From Hydrogenophilales bacterium (lineage in GTDB: Bacteria; Pseudomonadota; Gammaproteobacteria; Burkholderiales; Thiobacillaceae): a stretch of 64,000 bases of DNA. The notes beneath the pieces were generated by a model, which was not told where the DNA came from, did not search any database, and saw only the letters and a list, made by a program, of their open reading frames with translations. The DNA lies in contig JADJCP010000001.1 in assembly GCA_016703155.1 (NCBI GenBank), positions 744,001 through 808,000 on the forward strand, written 5' to 3'. Within the stretch, counting starts at the first letter, position 1, and the number at the start of each line of letters is the position of its first letter. This document shows, one piece after another, positions 62,135-64,000 of this stretch. Made by a program: the position numbers and the translations under genes.

Positions 62135-63310
62135 ATGTTCAGCACCCGCAGTCGCATCCTGTCCCCTCTCTTCGTGGCACTCACCCTGGCTGGCTGTGGC
62201 GGTGGCGACGATGCCAACAATGCCCCCGCCCCCACCAGCAACACCACCATCAACGGTGTCGCCATGGCCGGGCCGATCAGCGGCCAGGTTTGCGCCTATG
62301 CCCTGAGCAACACGGGCACCGTCGGCGCCACCGCCCTGGCTTGCGACGACACGACCCCGGGCACGGGCGCCTACAGCCTGACCATCGCCGACTATGTCGG
62401 CGAGGTGATTCTGGCGGCCACCGGCACCTATATCGATGAAGCCACAGGCCAGACCATCACCCTGAATGCGTTGAATGCCTTGCGCACCATTACTGGCTGG
62501 GAAGTCGCCGGGGGGGCCTTCAACGCCGCCATCACGCCGCTTACCGAGGCCACCATTCGCAGCGCCCTGGCCGCCGGCGGCGGCAACCTGACCGAGGCCA
62601 ATTTCAATACAGCACTGCTCAATATGGCCACCGCGCTCGGCCTGACGCCAGCCGACGCCGCGGATGCCTTCGACACCCTCGTCGAAACCCTGCCGGCCCT
62701 CACCGGCGCCAACACTGGCGCGCTAAGCTACGCGGCACTCCTGGATCTGGTTTCCACGGCACAATCGCAGTACTGCACGGGTAACACGGGTTGCACGCTG
62801 TTCGACTACCTGGATCAGGTAAGCACCTTCCTGGGCAGCCAGGCCGGAATGACACAATTCAGCCAGGCTATGCAAACCGCCTACACCAGTTGGCACGCCG
62901 CCCAGGCAAACGCCCCCTACGTTTGCAGCTATGCCGGCGGCGCTTTCACCTGCGCTCCGAATTCGGGTGGCGATACGGGTGGCAATACGGGTGGAAACAC
63001 CGGTGGCAATACAGGCGGCAATACAGGCGGCGCCACGGGCAGCTATAACCTGAACCTGCTGGTCTCGGCCATGGGAACAACGACCCCGATTCAGATCACG
63101 GAAGTACCCAAGCCGAACACCCAGGACGAGTTCTGTACCTCGGCTCTGGAACTGGCCCAAGGCCAGGCCAATGTACCGGGCGCCACCTGGACTATGAACA
63201 GTTGCAGCTTCGACGGGACGCATGGCGTGATCGCGGCCACGGTGGATATCACTTCCCCCATTGTCATGAGCATCCCGTACTCCGTCGACTATACCTACGC
63301 AGCACGCTGA
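62135..63310 (+). CDS. Secreted lipoprotein with Gly-Asn-Thr repeats
   Basis: A 391-residue lipoprotein with a signal ending LTLAGC (lipid Cys21) and a Gly/Asp/Asn/Pro linker. A middle region has repeated Ala-rich helices (about residues 100-260), and a Gly-Thr-Asn tandem repeat (about residues 279-303) leads to a C-terminal beta-rich domain with two Cys. The start at 62135 follows AGGAG. No family is recognised. It is possibly expressed by the upstream two-component system, judging only by proximity. Confidence 0.78.
   Translation: MFSTRSRILSPLFVALTLAGCGGGDDANNAPAPTSNTTINGVAMAGPISGQVCAYALSNTGTVGATALACDDTTPGTGAYSLTIADYVGEVILAATGTYIDEATGQTITLNALNALRTITGWEVAGGAFNAAITPLTEATIRSALAAGGGNLTEANFNTALLNMATALGLTPADAADAFDTLVETLPALTGANTGALSYAALLDLVSTAQSQYCTGNTGCTLFDYLDQVSTFLGSQAGMTQFSQAMQTAYTSWHAAQANAPYVCSYAGGAFTCAPNSGGDTGGNTGGNTGGNTGGNTGGATGSYNLNLLVSAMGTTTPIQITEVPKPNTQDEFCTSALELAQGQANVPGATWTMNSCSFDGTHGVIAATVDITSPIVMSIPYSVDYTYAAR
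62968..63043 (+). repeat. Tandem 12-bp repeat in the lipoprotein gene
   Basis: About six units of GGTGGCAATACG-like sequence code for repeated Gly-Gly-Asn/Asp-Thr. The units are near-identical, so copy number could vary by slippage without changing the frame. Confidence 0.75.
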
Positions 63311-63329
63311 ACCGCTCCAGGTGTAATAA

Positions 63330-63357
63330 AGCCCCGCTCCGGCGGGGCTTTTTCTTT
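63330..63357. terminator. Rho-independent terminator between the lipoprotein and dioxygenase genes
   Basis: AGCCCCGC-TCCG-GCGGGGCT (63330-63349) followed by a T-rich run ends the lipoprotein transcript. AAT/AAA bases on the other side could make it act weakly in both directions, since the dioxygenase gene converges here. Confidence 0.9.
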
Positions 63358-63402
63358 GGCTGGACGATCTTTCAATGGTCAAGCGCGGCGCACGTCGACA
63401 GG

Positions 63403-64000
63403 CTAGATGCCCCGCAAGTCGCGCAGATGATCGTGGTAGCGCGCCCGGTATAGCAGGCGCCGGTGCTCCGGGGTATCGCTGAACCCTGAACGGGTGTGCA
63501 GGACGTTATTGCAGATCAGGCCCATGCCCGGTTGCAGTTTCAGGGTATGGGCGCCGAAGGGCTTGGCGGCGAGCAATTCGTCCAGAGCCGCCAGAGCGGC
63601 CTGGGTGGCGTCGTCCTGTTTCCAGGCGATGCTCTTGGTGCGCGCGGTGTAGCGCAGGTGCAGGCGACCGTCTTCGACGGCGAATGCCGGACCGGTCTCA
63701 TCGGGGCGCGCAGTGCCAGTCTCGTCGACCCGCGACGGGATGGTCATGGCGTCTTCGGCCATCAGGGCGCGGATATGCTCGGGGTCGAGGTCGCGTAGCG
63801 CCAGATAGGCCAGTTCGTGGTCGTACAGGTCGTTTTCGCCACCTTCCGCCGCCTGCCGGACGCAATGCAGCGTCATGGCCCAGATGCGTCGCTCGGGCGG
63901 GTTGTAATAGCCGTCGGTGTGCCAGCGGATACGGTGGTGGGTGTAAGGGATGTAGTCGCCGCGTTTGCCGGGGTCGGCTCCGGGTGCGCGCTGGTCGGCG
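63403..64000 (-). CDS. TauD/TfdA-like Fe(II)/2-oxoglutarate dioxygenase, C-terminal part
   Basis: The frame runs off the right edge, so the start is missing; the ATG at 63876 is internal. The visible part has RIRWHTDGYYN with the HxD metal pair (about 40 residues from the window edge). Downstream, the LICNNVLHTRSGFSD segment supplies the distal His, and YRARYHDHLRDLRGI closes the protein. This is the TauD-type clavaminate-synthase-like fold. The substrate is not identifiable; taurine and other sulfonates are family options and would fit a sulfur-metabolising cell. Confidence 0.82.
   Translation of the reverse strand, partial: ADQRAPGADPGKRGDYIPYTHHRIRWHTDGYYNPPERRIWAMTLHCVRQAAEGGENDLYDHELAYLALRDLDPEHIRALMAEDAMTIPSRVDETGTARPDETGPAFAVEDGRLHLRYTARTKSIAWKQDDATQAALAALDELLAAKPFGAHTLKLQPGMGLICNNVLHTRSGFSDTPEHRRLLYRARYHDHLRDLRGI

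Overview
The window reads as a high-GC chromosome segment of a sulfur-oxidising proteobacterium, most probably a betaproteobacterium of the Thiobacillus/Sulfuricella type. That placement is inferred from gene content and was not tested by a search. The evidence is the housekeeping order dapB-bamE-fur-recN-nadK-hrcA-hemH, a flavocytochrome c sulfide dehydrogenase pair (fccAB), soxXA, a split YeeE/YedE sulfur-compound permease, and many c-di-GMP and cyclic-nucleotide signalling genes.

Layout. 1-8 kb: a partial membrane gene, a Yip1-family protein, then dapB/bamE diverging from fur, recN, nadK diverging from hrcA, and hemH. 8.2-9.9 kb: fccAB with an FNR-like palindrome upstream and a strong terminator. 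9.9-16.1 kb (minus): a cyclic-nucleotide phosphodiesterase-like metallo-beta-lactamase protein, a CHASE2 class III cyclase, a GAF/HD-GYP protein, an M48 protease and an SH3 protein. 16.1-19.0 kb: an MCE/Mla-type lipid transport operon whose ATPase position holds a short protein without a Walker A motif. 19.1-20.7 kb: split YeeE/YedE permease plus a secreted SCP2-like protein. 20.8-24.3 kb: a TIGR03032-like protein, a GNAT-like protein and a frameshifted beta-helix surface protein. 24.3-26.2 kb: a gene-poor, partly AT-rich stretch and a broken SlyD-like gene. 26.3-30.1 kb: GH57, HDOD, SemiSWEET and purU. 30.4-35.3 kb: nrdA (frameshifted), a small protein with an SSB-like tail, and nrdB, under a promoter overlapped by two NrdR-like boxes exactly 31 bp apart. 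35.4-41.7 kb: an accessory island with HigBA, an orphan HigA, a HicB-like protein, an AT-rich Sel1-repeat gene with a small membrane protein, ParDE-like genes, gene remnants and a short dispersed repeat. 41.8-47.8 kb: a membrane protein, a TPR protein, yajQ with a 32-residue membrane protein, and a haem-motif sensor kinase paired with an HD-GYP regulator. 47.8-54.2 kb: ppnP, argG-argF-argD, a DnaA-box-like cluster and comEC. 54.3-59.2 kb: soxA-soxX, lolD-lolC/E, a YjbQ protein and an RpfE-like gene with a premature stop. 59.2-64 kb: a NarL-type two-component pair, a lipoprotein and the 3' part of a TauD-like dioxygenase.

How the genes fit together. fccAB and soxXA supply periplasmic sulfide and thiosulfate oxidation, and the split permease probably moves a sulfur compound. 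Several signalling units have synthesis, breakdown or sensing components side by side. The best candidates for something undescribed are the Walker-A-less ATPase-like subunit in the MCE operon, the SSB-tailed protein inside the nrd operon, and the permease-SCP2 pairing. Two frameshifts, one gene with both a frameshift and a stop, and one premature stop occur in otherwise well-preserved genes. This means either sequence-quality problems or real decay, and it should be settled before biological conclusions are drawn from those loci.
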